Below the pieces are notes generated by a model that saw nothing but the letters and a program-made list of their open reading frames with translations, did not search any database and had not been told where the DNA came from. The position numbers and the translations under genes were made by a program. Of a stretch of 64,000 bases of DNA, positions 35,101 to 62,588 are shown piece by piece. This DNA comes from Stramonita haemastoma (Eukaryota > Mollusca > Gastropoda > Neogastropoda > Muricidae). Within the stretch, counting starts at the first letter, position 1. Each line of letters opens with the position of its first letter. The stretch covers positions 77,570,853-77,634,852 of the forward strand of contig CM060316.1 in assembly GCA_030674155.1 (NCBI GenBank), read 5' to 3'.

Positions 35101-37106
35101 ACATGCTTACATTAGTGAGTTTTCCCAAAAAGGTCTGTGTTGTGCATTTTGTACATGCTTACATTAGTGAGTTTTCCCAAAAGGTCTGTGTTGTGCATTT
35201 TGTACATGCTTACATTAGTGAGTTTTCCCAAAAAGGTCGTGCTGTGCATTTTGTCTATGCTAACATTTGTCAGTTTTCCCAAAATTTTCTTCCTCAATCA
35301 GGCATTAATGATGTGTATGCAAATGTCTTATGTCTCAGGTAATTCATGGCATTGTTCTCAGGCTTATGCTAAAGCTATACTTTGCTTTGCTTTTGGCCGT
35401 TCTTCAAAAATTCAGAAGACATACTAAATATTGATAAAACCAGACATTCAACATATAAATCTAAGGTTTATTCGGTATACTTTTGATTTTACAAATCCTT
35501 TTTCCATACATCTTTATCTCCGTGGTATTTCGTTTTAAATTAGTCAGTGAGTGAATGCTAACCCCCCCCAAAAAAAAACACACCAAATTTGATATATTTG
35601 CATGCATACCTCAACAAGGTGTAAATTTCTACCCATTAACTAAATCACAGGGTTGGGGGGTGGGGAGGGGGGGGGTAGTAGTATGTACAGTGAAACAAAC
35701 TTTTTTTGGGGGGAACAAACTTATTAAATACCTAGAGTAATACCAGGAAAGTATCAAGTGTTACAGCTTTATTTTTCTGTTGAGAAATATTTATATTTGA
35801 ATATAGGTCAATTCAAATGTTTCCATTACCTTGCCCTTAATTCTGTACTACTAATGATAATTCTGATTGAGACAAAATGCCAGGAAACAAAGAGGGAACT
35901 GTATGTATATGTTGTTTTTTTTCAGGACAAGCGCAAAGACATGCAGAAGCACTATGACAGCCACACAGAGCCTCATTTGTCCATGCTGATGAACCGAGTC
36001 ATTGAGCTGACCATGACCAATGACTGCTGCGGGAAGAACTCTGTGTGACTAAAGGGTAAGCTGGACACCTCTCCTTTTAAGCTATGCAAGCAGTAGGGGT
36101 TTGGGATTTTTGTTTGTTTGGTGGGTTGTTTTTGTTGTTGTTGTTTTTTTTGGGGGGGCTCTCTGTAGTATCTTTTTTTTTTTTATTTATCTGTTTATTT
36201 TTTATGGGAGGGTGCGAAGTGAAATTTTGTCTATTTTTCAATTTCGTATTCACGTTTCACTATGACTTTATGCTATTTACAAAGGGATGGTTTTCATCGG
36301 TATATTTGGATTGTAAACTGTACGGTTCTCATGGTTTTGAGATAAGAGATAATAAGATATAATCACTTCTTTATGTGAAGAAAAAAATTTTGTCCACAAA
36401 AAGAATAGACCGAACATACACACACAACCTCTCAGCCTCTCTTAGATATAAAAGAGCAAACATGTGCACACAAACACTCTCTTCTCTCTCTTAGGTATAA
36501 CACACAGTAGACATTGTCTTTCAGATGAGACTTTAAACCGAGGCCCCGTGTGCGAACGCACGCAGAACATCTTGCGCACACGTTAAATCCTGTTCCGCTT
36601 TTGATAAGAGTAGGCCATTGTGTGCCGGTGGGAACAGATATTTACAAACTGCATACACACAGGAACTGGGTGTAAAAAAAGCACAAGAGTGCTTATTCCA
36701 TTATCCTCAATGTAAAAGAATAAATCAATCAATTGTGTTTTTGAAATGTGAAAAGTCCGCTCTGGCTGACAGGAAGCTGGCGGACACGAGCCTGCAGATG
36801 GTGGAGCACACGCAGAGCATCAACCAGCTGAAGGAGCGCACCATTGCCGGGGGCCTGCTGTGGAAGCTGGACATGAACAACATGCAGCCTCTCCCCAGCA
36901 TGGTCTTCAGCCCCCCCTTCTACACCTCCTGTCCAGGCTATCAGGTGGGCTCCCCTCTGGCTTGTTTATTTGTGTTCTGTGTCTATATGTTTGGGTTTTT
37001 ATTTGTTTTATTTATTTTATACCACTTTATGTCACAGCGATTTCTCTGCATGAAATTCGGCTGCTCTCCCGGGAGAGCACGTGCCACAAGTGCAGTGCAT
37101 ACCCAT

Positions 37107-37140
<34 letters not shown>

Positions 37141-38750
37141 GCCCTGAGCCGCCCTGGGGACTCCAACTCCCCGGTTTTTCCACAGGGATGGTTTCTAAAC
37201 ACGACACCTGTGTGCATGCTGGTTTTTTTGTCATCCGCTCCTACTGGCACACAAAGGCCTGCTCTTCTGAAAGGTGGAACAAGGTTTTAACATGTGCGCA
37301 AGATGTTCTGCATGCATTCGCACACAGGGATTCAGTTTAGTCTCATCCAAATTGTTGTTTTGTTACCTGTATGTGTGTTTCTACTTGTGAATTTGTTGTT
37401 CCTGTTGTTTTATCCTTATCCTGTTCCCATCCCTATAACCATCTTTTAAATTTTTTTCCCTCCACTGCTGCAACTATGCCTATGGGTGACATTTTTTGGC
37501 ACTGTAGAAATTATAGTCATTCATTAACTCTTTTCTTATCCTTCCTAGCTTCTTTGCCACCTGTCCAGGTTATCAGGTAGTTTCTCTTTTTCTGTTCTCT
37601 ACCTCCCAACCCTCTATATTCCTTATTTAAATATCAGATGAGTTCCCTTCTCTGAACTCCTCGCCCCCTTTTTTTGTTTTTCATATTCTTTTAACACCTC
37701 TATTCAAGGATTACAGTTCATGTGCAGAGAGTGATTCCAAAGTTTACAAGAAAGAGGTCTGTTAAGTTTGAAAAGAAATCCACTACAGTACTGTAACTTT
37801 TATATATAGCTATGTTTTGCTATGTAATCTAAATTGGCTTTAATCCAATCATGTTGTTTATAGCCCACCGACCACACAAGCCATATCAGGGCTGTCACCT
37901 CATCAAATTTTAAAACTCATATTAAAACTGTGCAACTATATACAGATTAAAACAGGGTATGAAACCAACTTTGCTTGTGTCAATTTCCTGGTCAACCATA
38001 AGGGTCGGCCCAGGACAGCCACCACGTTGTGGCTTTATAAACTGGCTTTAAAGACCTCAAATATAAAGTTTATGACAGTGACCTAATGATTCTGCTTTAA
38101 ACGTTTTACTCTGAATTCTATCTTTAGTCTGAACTCAATCAAGATTTCATTTCCACTATGTGGAGGGTTACAAAGACTTGCTCATGCCTTACAATGCATA
38201 TATTTACTCATTGCATTTTGCACAGAAAAAACAAGTTCGGAAGTATGGAAATATCCGTTTTGTAAATTTAAAAATGTTGCATATCTTTGAACTTCAACGG
38301 TAATGTTGCCTGTATTGTCATGATTTGTTGCAGCTACGATTGCGTCTGGATTTCCGAGGGGTTTGTGATGGAGACGATATTTACTCTTCCATTTTCATCG
38401 TGCTGCAGAAAGGGGAGTTTGATCAGGAGTTGCTCTTCCCCTTTAACGGACAGGTGAGGGTCACAGTGCTGGCTCACAACAGTCACCTCTCTGGGCACAG
38501 TGTCTCCACTGTCATCAAGTGCAGGGACATTCCTCGCAATGCTAATGGCAGCGTCAACGCCAGAGTCAACAGTCGAGGCTGTACCCGTTTTATCAAACAA
38601 AAGGAACTACTCTCGTCCACTTTTAGCAAGAACAAAACCGTGTTTTTGGAAGTGTCTGTGGTCACCCATTCAGAGCAGGGGGAAGGTTCCAGCAAAGCTA
38701 ATCCTAGCATCCTGGTTTCACAGACGCCCAAGGCCATGCCATCAAAGTAA
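28990..38750 (+). CDS. TRAF6: TRAF6-like TNF receptor-associated factor (RING E3 ligase adaptor)
   Basis: Eight coding exons: 28990-29177, 30883-30940, 31870-31974, 32948-33106, 34031-34194, 35926-36055, 36773-36944, 38334-38750; about 464 residues once two frame breaks are allowed. The order is RING (CPVCLNVMRDAMQTVCGHRF ... CPVD), TRAF-type zinc fingers (REILSLRVKC, HLKECP, CPVGC, HKEECPQRTVVCDHC, CPKYPVPCSLC), a short coiled coil (residues about 250-295) and a MATH domain (GLLWKLDMNN, SPPFYTSCPGYQ, FPFNGQVRVTVL). The RING ends in CPVD, with Asp as the last zinc ligand, as in TRAF6. TRAF6 makes Lys63 ubiquitin chains with Ubc13/Uev1A downstream of Toll/IL-1 receptors. The start ATG lies one base after an acceptor (CCCCTCAACAG|A), so a 5' UTR exon exists upstream. 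Full TRAF layout makes the family call firm; TRAF6 rather than another TRAF is likely. Confidence 0.87.
29843..29995 (+). mobile_element. SINE family 2, copy 3, head lost
   Basis: Contains GGGTACCTGCCCTCTTTAGG and ACCGCCTAGGTTATGGGACA, the body and end of family 2 in the plus orientation. The tRNA-like head is absent. In TRAF intron 1. Confidence 0.7.
30240..30480 (-). mobile_element. SINE family 4 fragment with associated repeat
   Basis: Contains CCCCGAGCTGCCCTGGGGAC and, after a poly-T, the family 4 body (GGTTTTAACAAGTGCACAAG). The same two-part arrangement occurs at 37141-37350, so the parts moved or were copied together. Confidence 0.6.
30883..30940 (+). CDS. TRAF6: TRAF6-like exon 2: end of RING
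   Basis: The acceptor is a run of T then CAG|G and the donor is CAA|GTAAGA. It encodes DKPWGRCPVDKTALRRSEQ, supplying the last RING ligands Cys and Asp. Confidence 0.88.
31013..31085 (-). repeat. short dispersed repeat E
   Basis: Contains GGTTCACTAATGGTGAGATA and GCCCATATTCCAACTTCTGG; TRAF intron 2. Confidence 0.6.
31870..31974 (+). CDS. TRAF6: TRAF6-like exon 3: RING to zinc-finger linker
   Basis: The acceptor is ATTTTTCAG|C and the donor is GAG|GTAAGG. 35 codons, phase 0 both sides. It contains MRREILSLRVKCKNTSEDC, close to the TRAF6 REILSL-VKC motif. Confidence 0.9.
32615..32706 (-). repeat. short dispersed repeat E
   Basis: Contains GCTAGAACTTTGAGGTTCAC, TTTTTGCGTATGCGACCATT and ATTAAGGTATCTGCATTCCA; TRAF intron 3. 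Confidence 0.7.
32948..33106 (+). CDS. TRAF6: TRAF6-like exon 4: TRAF zinc fingers
   Basis: The acceptor is TACTGCAG|A and the donor is CAT|GTAAGT. 53 codons, phase 0. Cys/His spacing HLKECP...CPVGC...HKEECP...CDHC is that of zf-TRAF repeats. Confidence 0.9.
33302..33346. repeat. (TG)n microsatellite
   Basis: Short interrupted TG tract in TRAF intron 4. Confidence 0.95.
33667..33950. repeat. (CA)n/(TG)n region with two reversed retroelement tails
   Basis: CA tract to 33775, then two copies of TTCTTTTATATCGAGGATAA (33855 and 33925), each flanked by TTTATTTATT on one side and (TG)n on the other. Confidence 0.9.
34031..34194 (+). CDS. TRAF6: TRAF6-like exon 5: TRAF zinc fingers, one-base frame break
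   Basis: The acceptor is GGAGTGTAG|A and the donor is TTTCAG|GTCTGT. It starts KHEVVDCPKYPVPCSLCG and at the CCCC run (34144-34147) must shift to read ANVVCKFRSVGCHFQ. 164 nt are present where 165 are needed. The first intron base begins the 52-bp minisatellite. Confidence 0.87.
34195..35285. repeat. 52-bp minisatellite starting at a TRAF exon donor
   Basis: About 21 copies of a 52-bp unit beginning GTCTGTGTTGTGCATTTTGT and ending GTTTTCCCAAAAAG. The first unit starts at the first intron base after exon 34031-34194. The outer units are the most diverged (both have GCTAACATTTGT); inner units are nearly identical. Frames through it are spurious. Confidence 0.95.
35926..36055 (+). CDS. TRAF6: TRAF6-like exon 6: zinc finger to coiled coil, frame break near its end
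   Basis: The acceptor is TTTTTTTTCAG|G and the donor is AAAGG|GTAAGC. It encodes DKRKDMQKHYDSHTEPHLSM and LMNRVIELTMTNDCC. In the assembled frame a TGA follows at 36046-36048. One missing G in the GGG at 36031-36033 would give phase 2, matching the next exon. If the TGA is real, the product would lack its MATH domain. Confidence 0.78.
36525..36732 (+). mobile_element. SINE family 4, body and tail
   Basis: Motifs GATGAGACTTTAAACCGAGG, GAACATCTTGCGCACACGTT and tail TTATTCCATTATCCTCAATG then AATAAATCAATCAA. It ends only 40 bp before a TRAF exon, so it contributes the intron's 3' region. Confidence 0.7.
36773..36944 (+). CDS. TRAF6: TRAF6-like exon 7: coiled coil and start of MATH
   Basis: I prefer the acceptor GGCTGACAG|G at 36772, which gives 1 + 57 codons; an alternative AG at 36755 would add AlaLeuAla-type residues in phase 0. 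It encodes EHTQSINQLKERTIAGGLLW and KLDMNNMQPLPSMVFSPPFY. Donor TATCAG|GTGGGC. Confidence 0.82.
37204..37350 (-). mobile_element. SINE family 4 fragment
   Basis: Reverse copy with GGTTTTAACATGTGCGCAAG and GTTCTGCATGCATTCGCACA. A different repeat (GCCCTGAGCCGCCCTGGGGA) precedes it at 37141 and also at about 30262. Confidence 0.6.
37549..37576 (+). pseudogene. relic duplicate of the end of TRAF exon 7
   Basis: Nineteen bases CCTGTCCAGGTTATCAGGT (37560-37578) match the exon 7 donor region at 36928-36946 with one difference, and the frame before it reads FFATCPGYQ against FYTSCPGYQ. An AG lies at 37547-37548. The remaining exon is not recognisable. It could be a decayed exon duplication in the same intron. 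Confidence 0.5.
37855..37925. repeat. two-copy dispersed repeat F, copy 1
   Basis: TTGTTTATAGCCCACCGACC, AAGCCATATCAGGGCTGTCA and CCTCAT are shared with 56106-56160. Function unknown. Confidence 0.75.
38334..38750 (+). CDS. TRAF6: TRAF6-like exon 8: rest of MATH domain and stop
   Basis: The acceptor is TTTGTTGCAG|C. It encodes LRLRLDFRGVCDGDDIYSSI, FIVLQKGEFDQELLFPFNG and the remaining MATH strands, then a short Ser-rich tail ending at TAA 38748-38750. Phase 0 from the previous exon. Confidence 0.9.
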   Translation, partial: LRLRLDFRGVCDGDDIYSSIFIVLQKGEFDQELLFPFNGQVRVTVLAHNSHLSGHSVSTVIKCRDIPRNANGSVNARVNSRGCTRFIKQKELLSSTFSKNKTVFLEVSVVTHSEQGEGSSKANPSILVSQTPKAMPSK

Positions 38751-41700
38751 CATCTAAAGAAATGTTATATGCTAAGAAAGGCTGGGTTTTTTTTGTGTGT
38801 GTGTATGTGGTTTTGGGGAGGGGGGGTTGTTTTTTTTAACAAACTTGGTTGCTCATTTTAATTTACAGTAAGTGCAATATGTTTTTAAAGGTACTCTGAT
38901 GTTGGATGCAGTTTGGAATTAAAGTAAATTTTGAGAAGTGAAAATGAAATATGTATTCATCAAAATTATTACATACTTTTAAAGCCTTATTTTTTATCTG
39001 GCAGTTTCTCAGCTTCAGTTACTTTCTGAATGTTAGGAGCTGGTTATGATGTAGATGTGAAAGACTGCAGCTATGTTTTATGACACGTGTGATACTTTTG
39101 TATGCGCAAGACTGCTGTGTTACAATGCATGTGATGCCTTCTTCTTTTGTGATGAATGTAAGAGATACCATTCCTTGTTTATATGTGAGGCATCTTTGCG
39201 ATGTAGGCTTGCTGTTCGGCTACATGCATTCAATTCAGATTGTGACTTCTTTTTTTTTTTACCATGATCTTGATCAATTTCTTATGAAGATGTATAATTT
39301 TTTTTTTTTTGATCAGGATCTGAATCAGTTTCTTATTATGGAGGAGTTGTCATTTTTATTTTGATATGTTTTTACTCATGTATATTGTTTTACACTCTTT
39401 GGTCTTAGATTTGTAAATATTGTAAATACGACAGCAGATTAATCACAGGTGTTTTAGTAAGGCAATTCTTAATTGTATTCTTAAACAAACTAGCTACTGC
39501 AAGTGAATAATGGCATTTACTTTCCCCTGGTTATCACTTTATTATTGAAAAAGTCTTTGTCCAGGTTGGTTTACAAATTTAGGGACTCTTTTTTTTTCTC
39601 AACACCTTGTACTTGCATTGCTGTTTATATCACTTTGAAAAGCATGCCTTTTGTTTTCATATTGGTTGTTTTTTTTTAGAAAATCAAATGGAAGAATAAT
39701 GGACATGTGTATGCCATGGATATGCAGTTATCAGTATCAATAGTTTCACATAAGTTAAAGAAGTTGAATTCATGATCAAAACAAGTCTACAAATATAAAC
39801 AAAAATTCTTACTGCATCCAATGGCAGGGGTAAGTTTCTTGTTTTCCATAAAATATGTCAAGACTGCTACCTTTAACAACTTCTCATATTTTGATATAAC
39901 CAATACTTTAGCCATGTTTAGCAGTACCTTTATTGTACTGGCATCATCAATACCCTTGACAACAGGTGTTTGAAAAATTCATTAATTAGTGCATTGTGAC
40001 ATGTATAATTTAAAGCATGTCAAATAGCAATCGGTTATCATTTGCTATCCTTTATGTTTTTGTCTTTCCTTATTTGAACAGCCAGCTTAAAGTGCATGTG
40101 AACATTTCCAGTTGACATAAGAGGATTGCTAGGGAAAAAGTCACAGGATGAGCATCATACATATGAGTTTTTTTCTCATCTGAATGCAACTGAATACATG
40201 AGCTTTGATAGGCATAAGTTATGTACCGTTAGGGTTTGGGTTTTTTGTTGTTGTTTTTTTATATTGATTATCCCATAGATTTGTGCAAAATTGTTTTAAA
40301 ACATTGTTTCCTCACAGATCCAATAATCATCTTGTAAATTCAAGGCCTTTGTTGTGATAATTCATCAAGAACAGTATGTATTTGAAGGTTGCATATGCAC
40401 CAAAAAAAAAAAAAAAAAAATAAAGCAACTTCATAGACCTACAAAATATGTTATGATTTCTGTTGTAGCAGTTTCTTTATACCATCAGTTTTGGGAGACA
40501 AATCTGTTTGGTTCTGTTTTGTTGCACTTTCGTCAAGATAGTTTATCATAGTTTATGTCTCTCAAATTTCGGGGGGGGGTGGGGGGGGGGATCATAGTTT
40601 ATGTCTCTCAAGTTTGGGGGGGGGGGTATCATAGTTTATATCTCGAGTTTGGTTGGGGGGGGGAGGGGGGGTATTTTTGTTTTCTTTTCTTAATTGCAGA
40701 TCCAAACATTTCCAGGGAAATTTTCAGATGTACAGAAAGAAATATCCACCTTTTCTTAAATGTGTTGCTTTTTTTGCTTTTTTTTTAAGCAGGATAACAT
40801 TTATAGATCCTGAAACTTTTTTGTTGGATGGAACACACACGTCAGTTCCTAAGTTAATGTGGAAGTGGATAAATCTATACAGAGTGCCTCCAAAATAATT
40901 AAGACTCTTAAGTATATGACATGGTTCTATCATTTTCTCCAGTGAGTTTTTTTTGTAAATACCAGACCATATGACTCGGGGCTTTGGGAGTTTTTTGACA
41001 TATATCTTGTGTAAATAAAAAATGTTGTGTCTTTATTCTCCTATGGATGATTATTTGTATCATTTCAATTCCTCATATGCCTGGAATTATAATCTTTGTT
41101 TTTAATGTAAATTTTTTAAGTGAATCTCTGAAAGTTCCCTTGTATTTTCTGAGGCCCTTTCCAATATTTTTTTATGATACAATGTGGCCACTTTCGGAAA
41201 CATTTAACCTTACATAAGTGGCATACCATTGGGGGGAAAATGAAGCAAAGAAAGGGAAAAAATACACATAGGAAAGAGAAACTCAAACTTATTCATGTTT
41301 GTTTTGCTTGTATATGCCTATAGTTCGCAAATGCTTATGTAGATGGCTTTTTTTTTTAATTATCTTTTTTACACGTTATATGAAATATATACTTTCTGAA
41401 ATAGGTATACCACTAACTCTTGTTCACATGATTTGATAGAATGCATAAAAGAGACCTCCCTCATTAATGTTGGGGTTTATTGTTTTTGTTCTGTGTCTAA
41501 TTCTTTTTTTGGGGGAGGGGGGGGATTATTTTGAGGGGGAAAAATACAAGGCCCTTACAAATGTTTGTGAGCAGGAAAAATTATAAGTGCCTCCAACTTA
41601 TTTTTTCTCATGGATGTGCTATTCCAATAGACCTGTGATATGTCTGTACCAAATTTGCTTGTATGTGTTCGAGAACTGGAAATTATTTGATTTTTCTTTT

Positions 41701-44071
41701 ATTTGGAGAGGAAGATGCTCTCCTCTCTGCATTTTTTCCTATCCAGTTCCATTTGCGTAAAGTGTAAGTCCCAAGTTTTGTTGCTTGTTTTTAATGCCAT
41801 TTTCCCCTTTATTTATACAGTAAGATTGAAATACAAACTTCAGTGTGGAGGAAAAATGCTTTATGTTCACGTTGTATACGTTAATCTCATCACCGTTCTA
41901 TGTGGCATGAAGTTATGGAAGAAACTGCATGCATATAGACTGTGCTTGGTATTGTGTGTACACTGAAGAACTAACTTTGAGGAATAGTGGAATGTAGATT
42001 GTCATTGCAAGAGGTGAATCTGCTCCACTACTTTTGATAGGAACTTATCCTGCAGAGAAAAACTGTACATAGAATAAACCTGTGGTTTTTTAAACTTTGA
42101 TACTGTTTTGTTATTTCTCCTGTGAATGAACATAGCACAATGTTGACATCACCTAATCACACATTTTATACCATTTGTTGTATTTGACAAGAGAAAAATT
42201 TCATGCTCCAGCCACACCAAACCGGGATTTCACTGACAGGCAGAAAAATGTTTAGAACACATGAGAAAAGTTCAAGTCAAAGTAAAAGTTCAGGACTTGC
42301 TGTTCTTTTGAAAGTATTATTTACACAAATTGATTAAAGAAAAAAAAGTTTCTATGAAGAGTAATATTGTCATGAAGGGGTTTTTTTTGTTTAGTTTCTT
42401 CTTTCTTTTTTTTTAAAACTTTACCTACCAGATTCTCATGCTACTTTTACGAAAGATTCATAACCTGAAATCCATTACTTTCGCAGAGAGTTGCTTCTTT
42501 CAACATCATAGGAGTTATACCTGTAATTATGTCAAATCAGGCACAAGTCTGATCCAGTCAGAAGGAAACGGTGCTGTCACTTGCCATTGCCCTGGTCAAT
42601 GATTGCCCCAGAGGGCCTAAAATAAAGTGGAACATCAGTCACAATTGACAGTTCAATGAGCTATTTCAGAGACACATTCATTGTTCCAATTCTCATATTT
42701 CGCTCCCTGGTTATGACCAACTTTAAAGTTCTGTAGTGGAGTTTAATTTCTCCCTCCCAAGCAACCACAAAGTAGGATAAATGCAGAAGAAAAACAGTAC
42801 TGGCTGAAAGAAATACTATAGTAAAATACTTGTTCAAAATCTTTTTAATTATCTAAGTATGGTTCAAACAAACCACCTGTTGGTTCTGTGGTGTTTCCCT
42901 GTGGGGATGCCAAGTCAGTATAAATAGCATCCACGCCTTCTAGAAATTCTGAGCTACGAGTTCTTTTTTCTATCCCTCTCTTTATCCTGCCTTGTTCCTT
43001 TTATTCCTGTCACCTTCTCCTTGTCTCTTTTCTGCCTTTTTGGTCTATTTTCCTGCCTTTTTTTCAGAAAGGATAACAATTCTATCCCACACCAAAGTTA
43101 GATGCGCTGGGCCCAACTTGTCAGGCACTTGATGGCAGCACAAACATTTCGCTCACATGACAGACAACAAGTGTAGTTTTATGGAGTTGACAGCCAGTGG
43201 GAATGATCATAATACTATGCAGAAAAGCTTTTTTTTTGGGGGGGGGGGGGGGGGGTCAAGTGGAGGAACACAATTTATCTTCCCAAGACTTGCAACAGAA
43301 TGAAATGCATCATACAATAATTTTCAAATCAAAACTTTATTCACCTCTATAAGTCATACACTTAAGTATTTCAATCAACATAATTTTTTTTTAATTTTAC
43401 ATTATTGGATAAGAACATGAAAAGCATTCAGTTTTCAGAACGGGTAAATTGTATAGGAAAAAATCAGTGCAATTAATGACCAGCTTAAATGAAAATCTAC
43501 AAAGACGGACATTCAAGAATGATCAAGAAGAGAGAGGTTTTGGAGGAAGAGCAGGCAGAGAAACACAATCATACAAATATTCTTTCCATAACACAAATCT
43601 ATCGTGAACTGATTCAAAATGGACAGTACATCACTTGACTTAGGACAAAAATCAACCCTAACGATGTTTCTCAGATTGTCTGAAGGAGTGTACGCCTGCA
43701 TCAATTAAAGCTGAACTAATAATTTAAGCAAAAACACCGGTAAATCTTTACTCAAAAGAAAATATACTCGCATTCCTTCCACAGAACCAATGAAAAGGAC
43801 AAGCTGGAGCAAAATGCAATGTGCATTCTGATTATACAAGAAAACAAAAATTCTGCTTAACGATCACTCAATAAACAACAACAAAAATTGACATCATTAC
43901 AATTTTATTTGTACTTTTCATTATTAGCAACCATTTTCCCCCCCTGAGCAATAAAAAGACTGCTGAAAATATTTTTTCATTGGAATATCATGTCCGATTT
44001 CAAAGCACACTTAATGATACACAGATTTTCTGCTGGCACATTGGGTGTCATAATTGCCTTGTTCTTGATGT
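38751..44071. other. intergenic region between convergent TRAF6-like and ADH5 genes
   Basis: No coding frame. AATAAA occurs at about 41014 and 42072, which could end long TRAF transcripts. 40570-40670 holds three repeats of ATCATAGTTTATGTCTC followed by poly-G runs of 7-10, a small tandem array of about 50 bp units. Confidence 0.5.
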
Positions 44072-60706
<16,635 letters not shown>

Positions 60707-61000
60707 GATGGTGTTGTGTAAAGACCGCTTTGGGACCGTAGGCTAGGCCTAGGGATCGTAGACCAAAACTTAGGTGCTGTGTGCAAAGAAATAGTCGGGT
60801 CAGGGCCATCTGTAGCGTTATCAACGTTACTAGGTCAACCATGTTGTTTTATAGCCTAAATCGTAATTTAGTCTTAAATCATTATCCTAACCTTTTCACA
60901 TTATATACACGATAGAGTTCAAGTACAAGAAGCACATACCGATTGATTTGTTTTGATTTTGGTTGTTTTTTTCTTTGGCGTTGCAGATTGTGCAGCATAA
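60707..61000 (-). promoter_or_regulatory. ADH5 upstream region
   Basis: The sequence upstream of the ADH5 ATG has several CpG-containing stretches (TAGGCCTAGGGATCGTAG, AATAGTCGGGTCAGGG, GTTATCAACGTTAC) and no obvious TATA box near the start. It is where the promoter and 5' UTR must lie; no factor site is claimed. Confidence 0.4.
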
Positions 61001-61754
61001 AAACAACGAAACAAAGGAGACAACTTTGTTTTACTTTCGATTTTCTGCTGATCAGTTTGGTGGATTGAACTGTGGACCCTATCTTGCTTTTTTTGTGTGG
61101 CTTTTTGTTTTTTTGGGGGTAGGGATTCTTTTTGTTGTCGTTTTTCTTGGTCATGACAATACTATTGTTGATGATCACCATGATTATGATCATGATTGTG
61201 GTGAGTGTTGGGATTTAGGAATGCAGGAGGGGGTTGATGATTGTTTTCCAGCTCCACTGAGCGTGTACGCGTGTGTGCGTAGTCTGTGCATGTCAGCAAA
61301 AATATTATATTAATTTTTTGGGTAAAAATTAAAAAAACAAAAAGATAAAGCATAGCCTCTAATCATCTCTCCTTGGCAATCTTAAACCAAAATTCAGACT
61401 CATGATGATGGTTCCATTTCTTGAAGGGAAGGAGGGGGGTGGGGGGCGAACAGCATAAACTAAGAGAAGAAAAACAACAAATTAATGTCCTAACAGGGCT
61501 TTTCACTAAGCTTTTAAGAATCTCTGTCACAAACATGTCATTGGCCTATATTTGTTCAAGTGACACAACTGAAAATTTATCAACAATTATACAAAGAAAA
61601 TAGGGATGAAATAGTTCACAGCGAAGAGTGACAGAGCAGCACAAAGGACAAAGACCTGGTTTTTTTCACCCAGCCTTCGAGGAAAAAAATCAGAACCCCA
61701 AATACAAGTCATTTGTTTACAAATTTTAGTTCTAAGTATATCCAAAAGTGCTGC

Positions 61755-61757
<3 letters not shown>

Positions 61758-61829
<72 letters not shown>

Positions 61830-61850
61830 GTTTTTGTTTAATGTCCTTCA

Positions 61851-61895
<45 letters not shown>

Positions 61896-61900
61896 TGCGT
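61758..61900. repeat. two (TG)n tracts
   Basis: TG tracts at 61758-61827 and 61853-61882, the second ending in alternating GC and GTGC, which favours Z-DNA. Confidence 0.96.
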
Positions 61901-62499
61901 GCGTGCAAGCAATATTGCTGTTGAAGTATATGACAGGTTTCTCATCGATACTTTTTTCATGCTATAAAACAGTGGTGTTTACTTTTGTGTATGTCTGATA
62001 GAAGACATTATGAACAATGTTATAAAAATGCTGCAAATGCTTGATCAATATGGTAGATGTGGCTTGGCTATTCGGCTTTTTGTGTATATGCTACACAGCT
62101 TTAGTTATGCATCCGAAATCCAGGATGTGGAGACATATCTTATTTTTTGTTTCAGTTTAAACAACGACTAAAGGACACATTTTTGCCTAGAATTCACGGT
62201 TCTCTTTCATTAGACTCTGATTACTGTACTTACTACCTAGAAATAGTCAGACCGAACTCTTTTGAGTAGGCCTGTGTACGTTAGTGATACGTAAACCTGC
62301 CTCCTTTCATTTAAATCAGATTTAGGTGAACATCATACATTGTGTTGTATTTTAAATAAGGTGCAGAGGTTGCCTGTGAATAGCATGATCCACTCAAATC
62401 AACAAAATTTGTTCTTGTTGTGCATTCCCCAGCTTAGGACTCTGGGGGTCACCCAGAATATGCACTCTGACTCACTCATCCCACCTGGGAATCACTGTG

Positions 62500-62588
62500 A
62501 GATTGAATTTGCACAGTGAATGAAGTTTGCGCGTATGACAGTTTTTCAAGTACCTCACCATATAGGCTGCCATATTCCGACTTCAGAG
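62500..62588 (-). repeat. short dispersed repeat E, diverged
   Basis: Contains TTTGCGCGTATGACAGTTTT and AGGCTGCCATATTCCGACTT. Confidence 0.55.

Noticed and set aside
34200..35340. Repeated short frames reading LSMLTLVSFPKK-type peptides
   Set aside because: The 52-bp unit is not a multiple of three and the frames are only fragments of the array.
60963..61313. 116-codon plus-strand frame near the ADH5 promoter
   Set aside because: Low-complexity hydrophobic and Asp/His runs, no recognisable family, no clear transcript context.
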